Shown: positions 24,944-33,633 of the stretch, piece after piece
Layout of the letters: the number at the start of each line of letters is the position of its first letter
How positions within the stretch are numbered: the first letter of the stretch is position 1
Origin: Woeseiaceae bacterium
GTDB lineage: Bacteria > Pseudomonadota > Gammaproteobacteria > Steroidobacterales > Woeseiaceae
Direction: 5' to 3'
Assembly (NCBI GenBank): GCA_028289545.1
Contig: JANQPG010000034.1
Coordinates: forward strand, 35,691-99,690
Length of the DNA: 64,000 nucleotides
Position numbers and translations under genes: made by a program
Notes under the pieces: generated by a model
What the model saw: only the letters and a program-made list of their open reading frames with translations
Told to the model about the DNA's origin: nothing
Database searches by the model: none

Positions 24944-25522
24944 ATGACCGGCGACAGCGACATCACGCGCCTCTTGAGTGATTGGCAAGGTGGCGACACG
25001 CAGGCGCTGGAGCGGGCGTCGACGCTCGTCTACAAGGAATTGCGTCGCCTCGCGCAAGGCCATGCGGCAAGCGAATCCCCAGCGTACGCACTCAAACCGG
25101 CCGTGCTGACTGACGAAGCACTCGCCCGTCTGGCCGAAGGCGGCATCGACGACCAACATCGCAGGCAATTCCGAGTCGTAGCGGCCCGCACGATGCGGCG
25201 CGCGCTGGTCGATCACGCGCGCAGCCAGCGCCGCTTGAAACACAGTAGCGGAGTCATTGGCGTTAGCCCGTTCGCGGAACAGGGTACCGTCGGCGGCGCG
25301 TTCGATGCGCTGAACATTCTCGAGCTTCATGAAGCGCTGAGGAGGCTGGCGGGTGTCGACCCCCGCATGGCCGAGTCCGTTGAGCTGGTTTACTTCGGCG
25401 CCTTGTCCGTTGGCGAGACAGCCGGCCTGGTCAAAATCTCCGAAAGCACATTATCGGAAGACCTGCGTTTCGCCAGGGCCTGGCTGGCGAACGAAATGGG
25501 CGCAAACGAAACGGAGGAGTAG
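24944..25522 (+). CDS. ECF-type RNA polymerase sigma factor (TIGR02999-like)
   Basis: 192-aa sigma factor of the ECF subgroup common in Acidobacteria and some Gammaproteobacteria (TIGR02999 type). Sigma region 2 is at about residues 15-85 (ASTLVYKELRRLAQGHAASE, RQFRVVAARTMRRALVDHARSQRRLK) and region 4 at about 125-185 (ELVYFGALSVGETAGLVKISESTLSEDLRFARAWL). In many genomes this group is followed by a Ser/Thr kinase gene; here none is adjacent, and the next gene is convergent. ATG 24944 is chosen over TTG 24920 by alignment with the family N-terminus; the ribosome site is weak. Confidence 0.82.
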   Translation: MTGDSDITRLLSDWQGGDTQALERASTLVYKELRRLAQGHAASESPAYALKPAVLTDEALARLAEGGIDDQHRRQFRVVAARTMRRALVDHARSQRRLKHSSGVIGVSPFAEQGTVGGAFDALNILELHEALRRLAGVDPRMAESVELVYFGALSVGETAGLVKISESTLSEDLRFARAWLANEMGANETEE

Positions 25523-25593
25523 CCGACGGAAAGGTAGCAAACGGACAGGTCGTCGCTCCGGGAGGTCGCTACGGGCCTACGCGATATCTTGCG

Positions 25594-26139
25594 TTATTGC
25601 TCGTCGTCATTGGCTTCGACCCTCACGTACAAACCTTCGAACCAGATCGTCCACTCCTCCTGCTCGGGATCGTAGATGTCGAAATGCTGCACGACGTCGC
25701 CATTTTTGAGCGGTGTCCAGATGCCGCGAAAAGGTGTCGATCGTTGCTCGGCGTAATTATAGATGTGTCCCTCGAGGCGCATGGCGCCCGCATCCGTCAG
25801 ACCGCCTGTGTAGTCAATCGAATAGCCGTCAGCTACCCAAACTTGACGCCACTCGTTCGTCACGTTGTTGTAGTAGTTGATCGAAAAGCCCGTGTTGCCG
25901 CCCGCGCTTCGCCAGTTCTCCCTGAGCAGGCAGCCGCCGTGGTGTTTGCTGATCGAGTTGTTGCCAAAAAACTGGCGCTCCTCGTCGTTCGAGTACACCG
26001 CCCAGTCGCCGACCCAGAAGTCGAAGTCGCCGAAGCCGGACGACTCGGCGCAGGGCTGTGCGCTGTTTTGTGCGCTTGCGGTTGCCGAGAGGCCGATAAA
26101 GAGTAGAGCTAAAAACACTGGTGCGATTCGATACATCAT
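25594..26139 (-). CDS. Secreted DUF1579-like protein
   Basis: 181-aa exported protein: signal peptide (MYRIAPVFLALLFIGLSATASAQ) followed by a lipocalin-like domain starting with FGDFDFWVGDWAVYSND. The ATG pair at 26136-26139 is preferred over 26187 because it gives the signal peptide and has ACGGGG upstream. The same family motif is seen in the cytosolic protein at 8881. The GGCLLREN motif and conserved aromatic residues fit this family, whose function is unknown. Single-gene unit, convergent to the ECF sigma gene with no clear terminator. Confidence 0.78.
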   Translation of the reverse strand: MMYRIAPVFLALLFIGLSATASAQNSAQPCAESSGFGDFDFWVGDWAVYSNDEERQFFGNNSISKHHGGCLLRENWRSAGGNTGFSINYYNNVTNEWRQVWVADGYSIDYTGGLTDAGAMRLEGHIYNYAEQRSTPFRGIWTPLKNGDVVQHFDIYDPEQEEWTIWFEGLYVRVEANDDEQ

Positions 26140-26614
26140 CGACCCCGTTTGCTGTGACTGTGGGATGAGGCTGTCGGTCCCGGCCATATTAACGCAGCGC
26201 TACCGACATAGAGAGTAGCGGCAATCGGTAGCTCCGATACGGCAACAAGCCTGGGTAAGCCGTTCAAGCCGCGCGCTTCATTGAGCACAGTCGTGGCGGC
26301 CTGCAACAGGAAAAAAGCGGCAGGGCGGCCTGTAGCTTTCCAATAGAATCAAACTGCATAAGGGAAATGTTTGTTTAAATCAGTAAAGCTGAACAAGGGT
26401 AAGGGTGACCGCCCTGCCGAAACGACAGTGTACTGAATCCTTCTCGAGCTACCGTTGCCAGAGTGTGCGTAAGCAGGACTTACCGCGCTCTTTTCGAGCG
26501 TTTCTGCAAAGAAGTGACTCACAACTCGGTTTGGCGTCTTTTTGAGGAGCATCAAGAAACCAATACTGATGAATGTGGTCCGATGTTGTGAAGACGACAT
26601 GAGGGAATAACGCC
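26140..26614. other. Intergenic region with a distant 11-bp inverted repeat
   Basis: About 475 bp without a supported gene. CGGCAGGGCGG (26318-26328) and its exact complement CCGCCCTGCCG (26409-26419) are 80 bp apart and could pair in RNA or DNA. The rest holds AT-rich promoter-like sequence (26340-26385) and the ribosome site of the downstream regulator. A minus-strand open frame here has no protein features. Confidence 0.4.
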
Positions 26615-27142
26615 ATGCGGAATCCAGACCACAAGGCGGCAGGGGCGATCGACAACTACGACATGGCGATTCTGGCCGCGTTGTCGGACAACGCCGAGCT
26701 GACCACAATTGAACTCTCGAAGCTCGTCCATCTCTCGCGAACCGCGGTTTCACGGCGAATCACCGGACTCAAGGACCGCGGCGTCCTGGCGGCGCCTCGT
26801 TACGACGTGCATTACGACAAGCTGGGTTTTGCCATTCGCGCCTACGTTTCGGTCTCGGCGCCGGACACGGATTCGTTCGAGGTGCTGGAGCGGCTACTGG
26901 AGAAGCCGGAAGTGCTCGACGTGTCGGTTGTGCTGGGCGAGGAACTGCTGCTCGTCGAAGTTGTTGCCCTGGACACCGCGCATCTGCATCAGTTTCTCAC
27001 CTGGATAAACGACATCGGTCACACCGAAACCAAAGTCATCCTCAAGAAGCACCGGTCACCGATCGACTTCAGGACGCGCATGCGTATGGTCGAGGACGAG
27101 CTCGCAAACCCCGATCCGCGACTGGTTTCGGCAGCGGAGTGA
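26615..27142 (+). CDS. Lrp/AsnC family transcriptional regulator
   Basis: 175-aa regulator: HTH at about residues 14-60 (LSDNAELTTIELSKLVHLSRTAVSRRITGLKDRG) and RAM domain at about 75-155. The N- and C-termini are slightly longer than in the other two Lrp-type genes of this window. GAGGGA precedes ATG 26615. It is followed after 153 bp by a TonB receptor gene on the same strand, which is the natural candidate target; no operator is obvious in the gap. Confidence 0.88.
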   Translation: MRNPDHKAAGAIDNYDMAILAALSDNAELTTIELSKLVHLSRTAVSRRITGLKDRGVLAAPRYDVHYDKLGFAIRAYVSVSAPDTDSFEVLERLLEKPEVLDVSVVLGEELLLVEVVALDTAHLHQFLTWINDIGHTETKVILKKHRSPIDFRTRMRMVEDELANPDPRLVSAAE

Positions 27143-27295
27143 AGGCGGCACAGCAGCCGTTGCACGGCGTGCGCGTCGACCGGTAAATCTGCACACTCGG
27201 GGCGTGTCGAGCGCCGCATAAGCCCGCTTCGCAATCGTTATCGTCAGCGCGGCTCCCTACGATGAACACGTTACAAACAGCGTGGGGAGCACGTA

Positions 27296-30181
27296 ATGAA
27301 ACGACTACGAAAGTACGGCGTTTTCGCGCCGTTGTCCGTGGCTGTGTGCCTGTTTATGGCGCCACCGCTACAGGCCCAGCAAACCGACTCGGCGGAAGCC
27401 GGGGAACTCGAAGAAGTCATCGTTACCGGCAGCCGCATCCGGCGTGACGGTTTTCAATATTCGGCGCCGGTCGAGATCATCGGCGAAGAACGGATGGATG
27501 CCATCGGTACGACCAATATTGGCGACTTCATACAAACCATTCCGCAGAGTGTGGCTTCGGTCAACAACGCGAACTCCGCCTTCACTATTTCGGTGGCAGG
27601 GCAAAACCTGACGAGTCTCAGGAACCTCGGCACGGCGCGCACGCTCGTGCTGGTCAATGGCCGGCGCTTCGTGTCGGGCGTCACTCCGAGCGTCGGCTAC
27701 GGCGTCGACCTCAACGCCATTCCGACGGCAATGATCGATCGCATCGAAGTGCTGACCGGCGGTGCGTCTGCCGTGTACGGTTCGGATGCGGTTTCGGGTG
27801 TCGTCAACATCGTCCTCAAAGACGACTTCGAAGGCATCATGATCGAAGGTCAGGTGGGCGCGTCGACCGAAAGCGACATGAACAAGGAGGACATCTACAT
27901 TACCTTCGGCGGTGAAATGGGCGACGGCGGCAATGCCTGGATGTCGCTTGGCTACTCGAGCGCCGATTCGCTGCTTGCTCGCGACCGGGAGTTCTCCAAC
28001 ACCGATCTTGCGGGCGCAGATCTGGACGGCGACGGTATTGCCGAGTCGCAGGTCTGGCTGGGTTCGAGTTTTCCGCCGGGCGGTCGCTTCGGTAGTTCGA
28101 CGTTCGGCCAGTTCAACGGCGACGGCACACCGTTTGTGTTTGGCGTTGCTGACCGTCCGAATTCGCAGCTGTTCAACCGCGCCGACTTCCGTATGATCTT
28201 TTCGCCGGTAGACCGGCGCTTTGCGAGTGGCGGACTGACCTTTCCGGTGGCGGAGCGCACTTCGCTGTTCGGCGAGTTTACGTTTGCCGTGGTCGAAACC
28301 GAGTCGGAACTCGAGCCTTTTGCGCTCGATCTGAATACCAATGTCTGGCTAACCGATCGCGGTGGACAAGGCGGTCTCGACGTTGCGACGCACCCGCTGG
28401 TACCGCAGCTCCTGAGGGATAACCTGCTCGCGGCGGGTGTCACCAATCTCAATCAGCTCGGTTCCAGCGGTACGGCGCGCCGCCTCGTCGAATTCGGTGA
28501 ACGTTTCTCTAACTTCCAGCGTTCGACCCTCCGGGGATTGGTCGGGCTCGAACACGAGTTCGAAAACGGTTGGTTCCTGTCGGGCTACTACAGCTACGGC
28601 CGCACGGACTCCGATATTGCGGCCAACGGCCAGATCAACGTCGAGCGCGCGGCGCTGGCGCTCGACGTCGAGCAGCTCGCTGACGGCACGATCCAGTGCC
28701 GCAATGAGCTGGCCCGCCTGCAGGGCTGCGTGCCTTTCAATCCGTTCGGCGTGGGTACGATCGACGCGGCGCAGGTGGCCTACCTCGAGCTACCGACGAA
28801 CCGCAAGAGCCTCGTCGAGCAGGAGGTCGTCAACATAACAGTTTCTGGCGATACCGGCCTCGAGCTGCCCGGCGGCGACGTTGCCGTGGCGTTTGGTGCG
28901 GAATACCGCGAAGAACGCGGCGCCGACACGCCGGGCGACAGTGTGCAGCAGGGTATTACGGCCGGCAACGCGGCTGCGCCCACCGACGGTAGTTTCGACG
29001 TGATGGAAGTGTTTGCCGAGGTGCAGCTGCCGCTGCACGATCGTATTAACGTCGATGCGGCGGCCCGCCTCGGAGACTATTCGACCGTGGGTAACGAGTT
29101 CACCTGGAAGTTGGGCACCGACATTGCGTTGCTCGATTCGCTGCGTTTCAGAGGGACCGTTTCGACGTCGGTTCGCGCCCCCAACGTTGCTGACCTGTTC
29201 AGGGGTGCCGGGGAAACCTTCCTCACGATAACGGACCCGTGTGATGGCATCGACGCAACCACTACCGGAAACGTTGCGGAAAACTGCCGCTCGATTCCGG
29301 TCATTGCGCAGCGTATCGCCGATCAGGGTTCATTTACGCTGACCCAGGTAGAGGCGCAGAGCACGGGCGGTTTCCTCGTCGGCAACCCGGACGTCGACAG
29401 TGAAACGGCGGATTCGTTTACGGCGGGCCTTGTCTGGCAGCCTGAATTTGCCAATACGCTGTCGGTGTCGCTCGACTACTACAATATCGAGATCGACGAC
29501 GGCATCGCAACGACACCTCGGACGGTTGTACTGCAGCGCTGCTTCGATGTTGCCCCAACCGAGTTCGATCCTACCTGCGGCGGCCGCGCGCGCCGGGACT
29601 TTGGGCCGAACGCGGGCGCACTCATCGAGGTGGATTCAGGGGTCAACAACGAAAATCGCTTCGAGACCTCCGGTGTCGATCTGCAGGTCAGCTACGGAAT
29701 GCCGATTGGCCCGGGCGATCTGAGCGCCACGATGTTCTATAACTACCTGATCGACTTCGACACGATTGGCATATTTTCGGGTGATGTCGACGAAGATGCG
29801 GGCGAAGTGCTGTTCCCCGAGAATCGCATCGTTGTGAACATGTCCTACTCGCTCGATAACTGGCAGGCCTCGTGGCGGGCACGGCTGTGGGATAGCGTTA
29901 AAGATTCGAACCAGGCCGCGGAAGGTGAAAACACCCAGCTTGGAGGAACGATCGCAGGTCCGGCGCTGAACGATATACCGACCTATGTCTATCACGACCT
30001 TTCGGTTGCTTACGAGGCGGAAAACTTTACGGTCCGCCTGGGGCTGAACAACGCCTTCGACAAGCAGCCGCCGCAGCTCACGCAGTTCTCGCAGTACGGC
30101 AACACGGGCACCAACGTTGCCGCCGAGGCTTACGACCCGGTGGGACGGTCCTGGTTCGTGTCGTTCACGTACACGCCCTGA
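27296..30181 (+). CDS. TonB-dependent outer-membrane receptor
   Basis: 961-aa receptor: signal peptide (YGVFAPLSVAVCLFMAPPLQAQ), TonB-box-like LEEVIVTGSRIRR, plug with LRNLGTARTLVLVNGRRFV and DRIEVLTGGASAVYGSDAVSGVVNIVLKDDFEG, and a beta-barrel ending SWFVSFTYTP. GGGGAG lies upstream of ATG 27296. It belongs to the same receptor subgroup as the 15992-18988 gene and probably imports a different ligand. An Lrp/AsnC regulator precedes it, and a strong bidirectional terminator follows. Confidence 0.93.
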   Translation: MKRLRKYGVFAPLSVAVCLFMAPPLQAQQTDSAEAGELEEVIVTGSRIRRDGFQYSAPVEIIGEERMDAIGTTNIGDFIQTIPQSVASVNNANSAFTISVAGQNLTSLRNLGTARTLVLVNGRRFVSGVTPSVGYGVDLNAIPTAMIDRIEVLTGGASAVYGSDAVSGVVNIVLKDDFEGIMIEGQVGASTESDMNKEDIYITFGGEMGDGGNAWMSLGYSSADSLLARDREFSNTDLAGADLDGDGIAESQVWLGSSFPPGGRFGSSTFGQFNGDGTPFVFGVADRPNSQLFNRADFRMIFSPVDRRFASGGLTFPVAERTSLFGEFTFAVVETESELEPFALDLNTNVWLTDRGGQGGLDVATHPLVPQLLRDNLLAAGVTNLNQLGSSGTARRLVEFGERFSNFQRSTLRGLVGLEHEFENGWFLSGYYSYGRTDSDIAANGQINVERAALALDVEQLADGTIQCRNELARLQGCVPFNPFGVGTIDAAQVAYLELPTNRKSLVEQEVVNITVSGDTGLELPGGDVAVAFGAEYREERGADTPGDSVQQGITAGNAAAPTDGSFDVMEVFAEVQLPLHDRINVDAAARLGDYSTVGNEFTWKLGTDIALLDSLRFRGTVSTSVRAPNVADLFRGAGETFLTITDPCDGIDATTTGNVAENCRSIPVIAQRIADQGSFTLTQVEAQSTGGFLVGNPDVDSETADSFTAGLVWQPEFANTLSVSLDYYNIEIDDGIATTPRTVVLQRCFDVAPTEFDPTCGGRARRDFGPNAGALIEVDSGVNNENRFETSGVDLQVSYGMPIGPGDLSATMFYNYLIDFDTIGIFSGDVDEDAGEVLFPENRIVVNMSYSLDNWQASWRARLWDSVKDSNQAAEGENTQLGGTIAGPALNDIPTYVYHDLSVAYEAENFTVRLGLNNAFDKQPPQLTQFSQYGNTGTNVAAEAYDPVGRSWFVSFTYTP

Positions 30182-30208
30182 CGGTGAATCAGTACATCAA
30201 GTAGCAGG

Positions 30209-30231
30209 GCAGGGGGTCACTGACCCCCTGC
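30209..30231. terminator. Bidirectional terminator
   Basis: GCAGGGGGT-CACTG-ACCCCCTGC is a perfect 9-bp stem between two convergent genes, followed by TCTTATT. It serves the TonB receptor and, in reverse, the DUF2959 gene. Confidence 0.85.
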
Positions 30232-30236
30232 TCTTA

Positions 30237-30899
30237 TTAGCTGTCCCGCATCTGGCGGATGAAACGGTCCGCTTCGTCGATCGCCAGCTGCATGTCCTTG
30301 ATGAGGGCATCGACCTTGCCCTCGAGTGCGGTGGCTTCGCCGCGCAGCGCGTCCAGCGCCCGGGCGTTCAGGCTGTGTTTCAGGTACAGCACGTTGTCGT
30401 TCAGCACAGCCATGACGGGATCGACGCGTTCGCGTGCGGTCTGCATGCGCGCCCGCAAGGCCGTGAACTGCCGCCGCGATTCGGCAAGCTTCTGTTCCTG
30501 ATCGCGACGCAAGGTTGTGCTGTTGTACTGCCCGAGTTCCTTCTGCCATTCCTCGAACAGGTCCTCGCTGACCGTATCGATGGCGTCGAGGTGGTCGTCG
30601 AGCTCATCGATGGCATCCCGCGATCGTCCCACCTTCTTGTCGAGGGCTCTGTACTGGCGTTCGAGATCGCCGCCTTCCACGCCGATCAGCGTGTTGAGCT
30701 CGGCGTACGCCTCGACAAGCTCCTCCTTGGTCTCTTCCTGCGAATCGCGAGCGTCTTCCACCCGGTCGACGAGAATGTCGCGTTTGTAGATGCCGACCTT
30801 TTCGAGCGCCTGGTATTTGACCGTACTGCAGGCCGTGAGCGAAAGGCTCAAAGTAATGCCCAGCAGGATGCTGTGCAGGGAGGCTCGGTAACTGCTCAT
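30237..30899 (-). CDS. DUF2959 family lipoprotein
   Basis: 220-aa protein with a lipobox (LSLTAC, lipidated C24) and a long helical, coiled-coil-rich body. The opening YQALEKVGIYKRDILVDRVEDARDSQEETKEEL is the hallmark of DUF2959, a family seen in Shewanella, Pseudomonas and other Gammaproteobacteria. It should be anchored in the outer or inner membrane facing the periplasm. Function unknown. It stands alone, ending at a shared terminator, with a pseudogene remnant upstream on the same strand. Confidence 0.9.
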   Translation of the reverse strand: MSSYRASLHSILLGITLSLSLTACSTVKYQALEKVGIYKRDILVDRVEDARDSQEETKEELVEAYAELNTLIGVEGGDLERQYRALDKKVGRSRDAIDELDDHLDAIDTVSEDLFEEWQKELGQYNSTTLRRDQEQKLAESRRQFTALRARMQTARERVDPVMAVLNDNVLYLKHSLNARALDALRGEATALEGKVDALIKDMQLAIDEADRFIRQMRDS

Positions 30900-30960
30900 G
30901 TCTCTCTCAATGTTGCGTTTTCGAAAACGGCCTTACCGTATAGTCTTTGCCGGCCCTGCG

Positions 30961-31137
30961 CTACCGCGGGCGGCTGCCCCGCCGCCGAGCGCTACGGTGC
31001 CAGAGGTTTGTTCGCGCCGCCTGCGCGGCATCGATTGCTGCTTGCAGAGAGAGTGCGGCGAATACGCGGTCGACCGCCAGGCGCCAGGGGAGATTGAAGT
31101 GCTCGGGTACCCCGCCAATTCTCAGTGTGGTTTGCAT
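30961..31137 (-). pseudogene. Remnant of a substrate-binding-protein-like gene
   Basis: A 58-codon frame beginning TTLRIGGVPEHFNLPWRLAV with AGAGG just upstream of ATG 31137. The LRIGGVPEHFNLPW opening is, from memory, the conserved N-terminus of an ABC-type substrate-binding-like family of about 280 aa. The frame loses similarity after about 24 residues and stops early. I read it as the decayed 5' end of that gene. It fills much of the 306-bp space between the DUF2959 lipoprotein and the acyl-CoA dehydrogenase. Confidence 0.5.
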
Positions 31138-31205
31138 GAGCCTCTGCTCTCGGATTGCGGCACGACGGTTAACTGGTACAGTGTCGCGAGCCTGAGGAGT
31201 TTGCA

Positions 31206-32417
31206 ATGGATTTCGAGTTTTCGGCGAAGGTTGAGGGACTCCGTGAGACCCTCGTGCGTTTCATGGACGAACACGTGTACCCCAACGAAGCGGCGTTCTG
31301 GGAGCAGGTGGAAAGTGGCGATCGCTGGGAGCCGCCGGCGATACTGGAGGCGCTCAAGTCGAAGGCGCAGCAGGCAGGGTTATGGAATCTGTTTCTGCCA
31401 AAGACCTACGGAGAGTTCAGCCCGGGATTGAGCAACCTGGAGTATGCACCGCTTGCCGAAATCATGGGCCGCGTGACCTGGGCCCCGGAGGTGTTCAACT
31501 GCAGCGCGCCCGACACGGGCAACATGGAGGTGCTGGCGCGCTACGGGTCGCCCGCACAGCAGGAGAAGTGGCTGGTCCCCCTGCTCAACGGCGAGATCCG
31601 CTCCGCGTTCGCAATGACCGAGCCGGGCGTGGCGTCTTCCGACGCGACCAACATCGAGACTTCGATCGTCCGCGACGGCGACGATTACGTGCTGAACGGC
31701 CGCAAATGGTGGACCAGTGGCGCCTGCGGCAACCACGCAAAAATCCTCATCGTCATGGGTAAGACCGATCCCGACGGCGCCAGCCGACACCGGCAGCAGT
31801 CGATGATCCTCGTACCGCTGGCGACGGAGGGCGTCAACGTGCTTCGGCCCATGCGGGTCTTCGGCTACGACGACGCGCCCGAAGGTCATGCCGAGGTCGA
31901 GTTCGACAACGTGCGCGTGCCGGCCGACAACCTGTTGCTCGGCGAGGGCCGCGGTTTCGAAATTGCGCAGGGGCGTCTCGGTCCTGGACGGATTCACCAT
32001 TGCATGCGCCTCATCGGCGTCGCACAACGCGCGCTCGAAGCAATGTGTGTACGCGCGGAGTCACGCGTTGCGTTTGGTCGTACCCTCGCGAAACAGCAGT
32101 CGGTCAGGGAAGACATTGCGCGGTCCGCGTGCGAAATCGAGCAGGCGCGTCTGCTCACGCTGAAAGCGGCTGATCGCATGGACAAAGGCGGCAACAAAGC
32201 AGCCAAGGACCTTATTGCAATGATCAAGATTGTCGCGCCGGCCATGGCCTGCCGCGTACTCGATCGGGCCATACAGATCCACGGCGGCGCCGGCGTCAGC
32301 CAGGACTTTTTCCTTGCCCGCGCCTATGCACATGCGCGGACGCTGCGGCTGGCCGACGGTCCCGACGAGGTGCACATGATGCAGCTCGGGCGCAATCTCG
32401 CCGCCATGCACGCCTGA
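31206..32417 (+). CDS. Acyl-CoA dehydrogenase (ACAD10/11-like group)
   Basis: 403-aa FAD enzyme that oxidises acyl-CoA to the 2-enoyl form. Family motifs: [19 protein letters not shown] (FAD/substrate site), WWTSGACG, the [35 protein letters not shown] helix region and [34 protein letters not shown] at the C-terminus. GAGGAG precedes ATG 31206. It is followed after 18 bp by an APH-type kinase; in animals ACAD10/11 fuse these two domains in one protein, and in bacteria the pair acts on 4-hydroxy fatty acyl-CoAs by phosphorylation then elimination. That role is a family inference. Confidence 0.92.
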   Translation: MDFEFSAKVEGLRETLVRFMDEHVYPNEAAFWEQVESGDRWEPPAILEALKSKAQQAGLWNLFLPKTYGEFSPGLSNLEYAPLAEIMGRVTWAPEVFNCSAPDTGNMEVLARYGSPAQQEKWLVPLLNGEIRSAFAMTEPGVASSDATNIETSIVRDGDDYVLNGRKWWTSGACGNHAKILIVMGKTDPDGASRHRQQSMILVPLATEGVNVLRPMRVFGYDDAPEGHAEVEFDNVRVPADNLLLGEGRGFEIAQGRLGPGRIHHCMRLIGVAQRALEAMCVRAESRVAFGRTLAKQQSVREDIARSACEIEQARLLTLKAADRMDKGGNKAAKDLIAMIKIVAPAMACRVLDRAIQIHGGAGVSQDFFLARAYAHARTLRLADGPDEVHMMQLGRNLAAMHA

Positions 32418-32435
32418 TCGGGGCAGGACGGTCAC

Positions 32436-33473
32436 ATGAGCGACGCAATGATTGACGACCCGCAGCAGCTGGATACGGCCGGCCTGCGCGCCTACCTCGA
32501 GAAACACGTCGACGGCTTTGACGGACCGCTGACGGCAGAAAAATTTGCCGGCGGGCAATCGAACCCGACCTTCAGGCTCAGCGCCGCATCCGGCACTTAT
32601 GTATTACGTCGTCAACCGGCCGGCAAGCTCTTGAAGTCGGCTCACGCCGTCGACCGCGAATACCGGGTGCTTCGGGCGCTCGAGGGTTCCGAGGTCCCTG
32701 TGCCGAAGGCGCTGCATCTGTGTGAGGATCGCGACGTCATCGGCTCGATGTTCTACATCATGGAGCACTGCGAAGGCCGTATCTTCTGGGATGCCGCCTT
32801 GCCTGAACTCAGCAAGGCGGAGCGCGGAGAGCTGTATGCCGAGATGATCGACGTGCTCGCCCGCTTGCATCGGATCGACATCGAGGATGCGGGGCTCGCC
32901 GATTTTGGCCGCCCCGGCAACTATTTCGAGCGTCAGTACCAGCGCTGGAGCAGCCAGTATCGGGCGTCGGAGCTCCGACGTATCGAACCGATGGAAACCC
33001 TGATCGGCTGGCTTGCCGATGCGCTTCCGGCGGACGATGGCCGCGTTGCGCTTGTGCACGGCGATTATCGTCTCGACAACCTGATTTTCGATTTTGAGCG
33101 TCCCAGGGCCGTGGCCCTGCTCGACTGGGAACTGTCCACGCTGGGCCATCCGTACGCCGACGTCGGCTATCTCTGTATGCAGCTCAGGTTGCCGCAAGGC
33201 GTCGGCAACATGTCCGGCCTGCGAGGCAAGGATCTCGCGGCGCTCGGGATACCGGACCAGCAGGCTTATCTCGAAGCCTATTGCGAACGTATGGGTATCG
33301 AACGCATCGACAATTTCAGCTTTTACGTCGCGTTCAGCTTCTTCCGGCTCGCGGCGATCGTTCAGGGCGTGGCAAAACGGGCCGTGGACGGCAACGCATC
33401 CAACGCCGACGCTGCCGCGCTCGGCGCGTTTGTCGAGCCGCTCGCGGACCTCGCCCTCGAAGCGATCGCATAG
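32436..33473 (+). CDS. APH-family phosphotransferase (ACAD10/11 kinase-domain homologue)
   Basis: 345-aa kinase-fold protein of the aminoglycoside phosphotransferase superfamily. An N-lobe with [13 protein letters not shown] (glycine-rich loop) and [25 protein letters not shown] (catalytic lysine region) is followed by the catalytic loop [13 protein letters not shown] and [20 protein letters not shown] (metal-binding aspartate). It forms an operon with the acyl-CoA dehydrogenase. As in animal ACAD11, it probably phosphorylates a 4-hydroxyacyl-CoA. Its TAG stop uses the TA target site and first base of a MITE, so the insertion did not change the protein end. Confidence 0.9.
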   Translation: MSDAMIDDPQQLDTAGLRAYLEKHVDGFDGPLTAEKFAGGQSNPTFRLSAASGTYVLRRQPAGKLLKSAHAVDREYRVLRALEGSEVPVPKALHLCEDRDVIGSMFYIMEHCEGRIFWDAALPELSKAERGELYAEMIDVLARLHRIDIEDAGLADFGRPGNYFERQYQRWSSQYRASELRRIEPMETLIGWLADALPADDGRVALVHGDYRLDNLIFDFERPRAVALLDWELSTLGHPYADVGYLCMQLRLPQGVGNMSGLRGKDLAALGIPDQQAYLEAYCERMGIERIDNFSFYVAFSFFRLAAIVQGVAKRAVDGNASNADAAALGAFVEPLADLALEAIA

Positions 33474-33633
33474 TGTCCTGTCCCGCAAATAGGTTGCCCA
33501 AGTCGCGCGCAGATTCTTGTGCCTGGCAAGGCGCGGCGACTAGGCATATCGGGAATATGCCGAGGAGGTGCAACGTAGCTAGGCGCAAAAAGATGCCGCG
33601 AATTGACCGGCTTATTTGCGGGACAGGACACTA
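33471..33633. mobile_element. 159-bp MITE with 19-bp terminal inverted repeats
   Basis: GTGTCCTGTCCCGCAAATA (33473-33491) is repeated exactly inverted at 33613-33631, and both ends are flanked by TA (33471-33472 and 33632-33633). The element has no coding capacity, so it is a non-autonomous, MITE-like insertion. The TA duplication suggests mobilisation by an IS630/Tc1-mariner-type transposase. Inside it is a hairpin GGCATAT-CGGGA-ATATGCC (33543-33561). An alternative boundary is an 8-bp direct repeat TAGTGTCC (33471-33478, 33632-33639). Confidence 0.8.

Noticed and set aside
30898..31431. 177-codon plus-strand frame entering the acyl-CoA dehydrogenase
   Set aside because: Arg/Cys-rich composition, no ribosome site, and it overlaps an obvious acyl-CoA dehydrogenase start in another frame.
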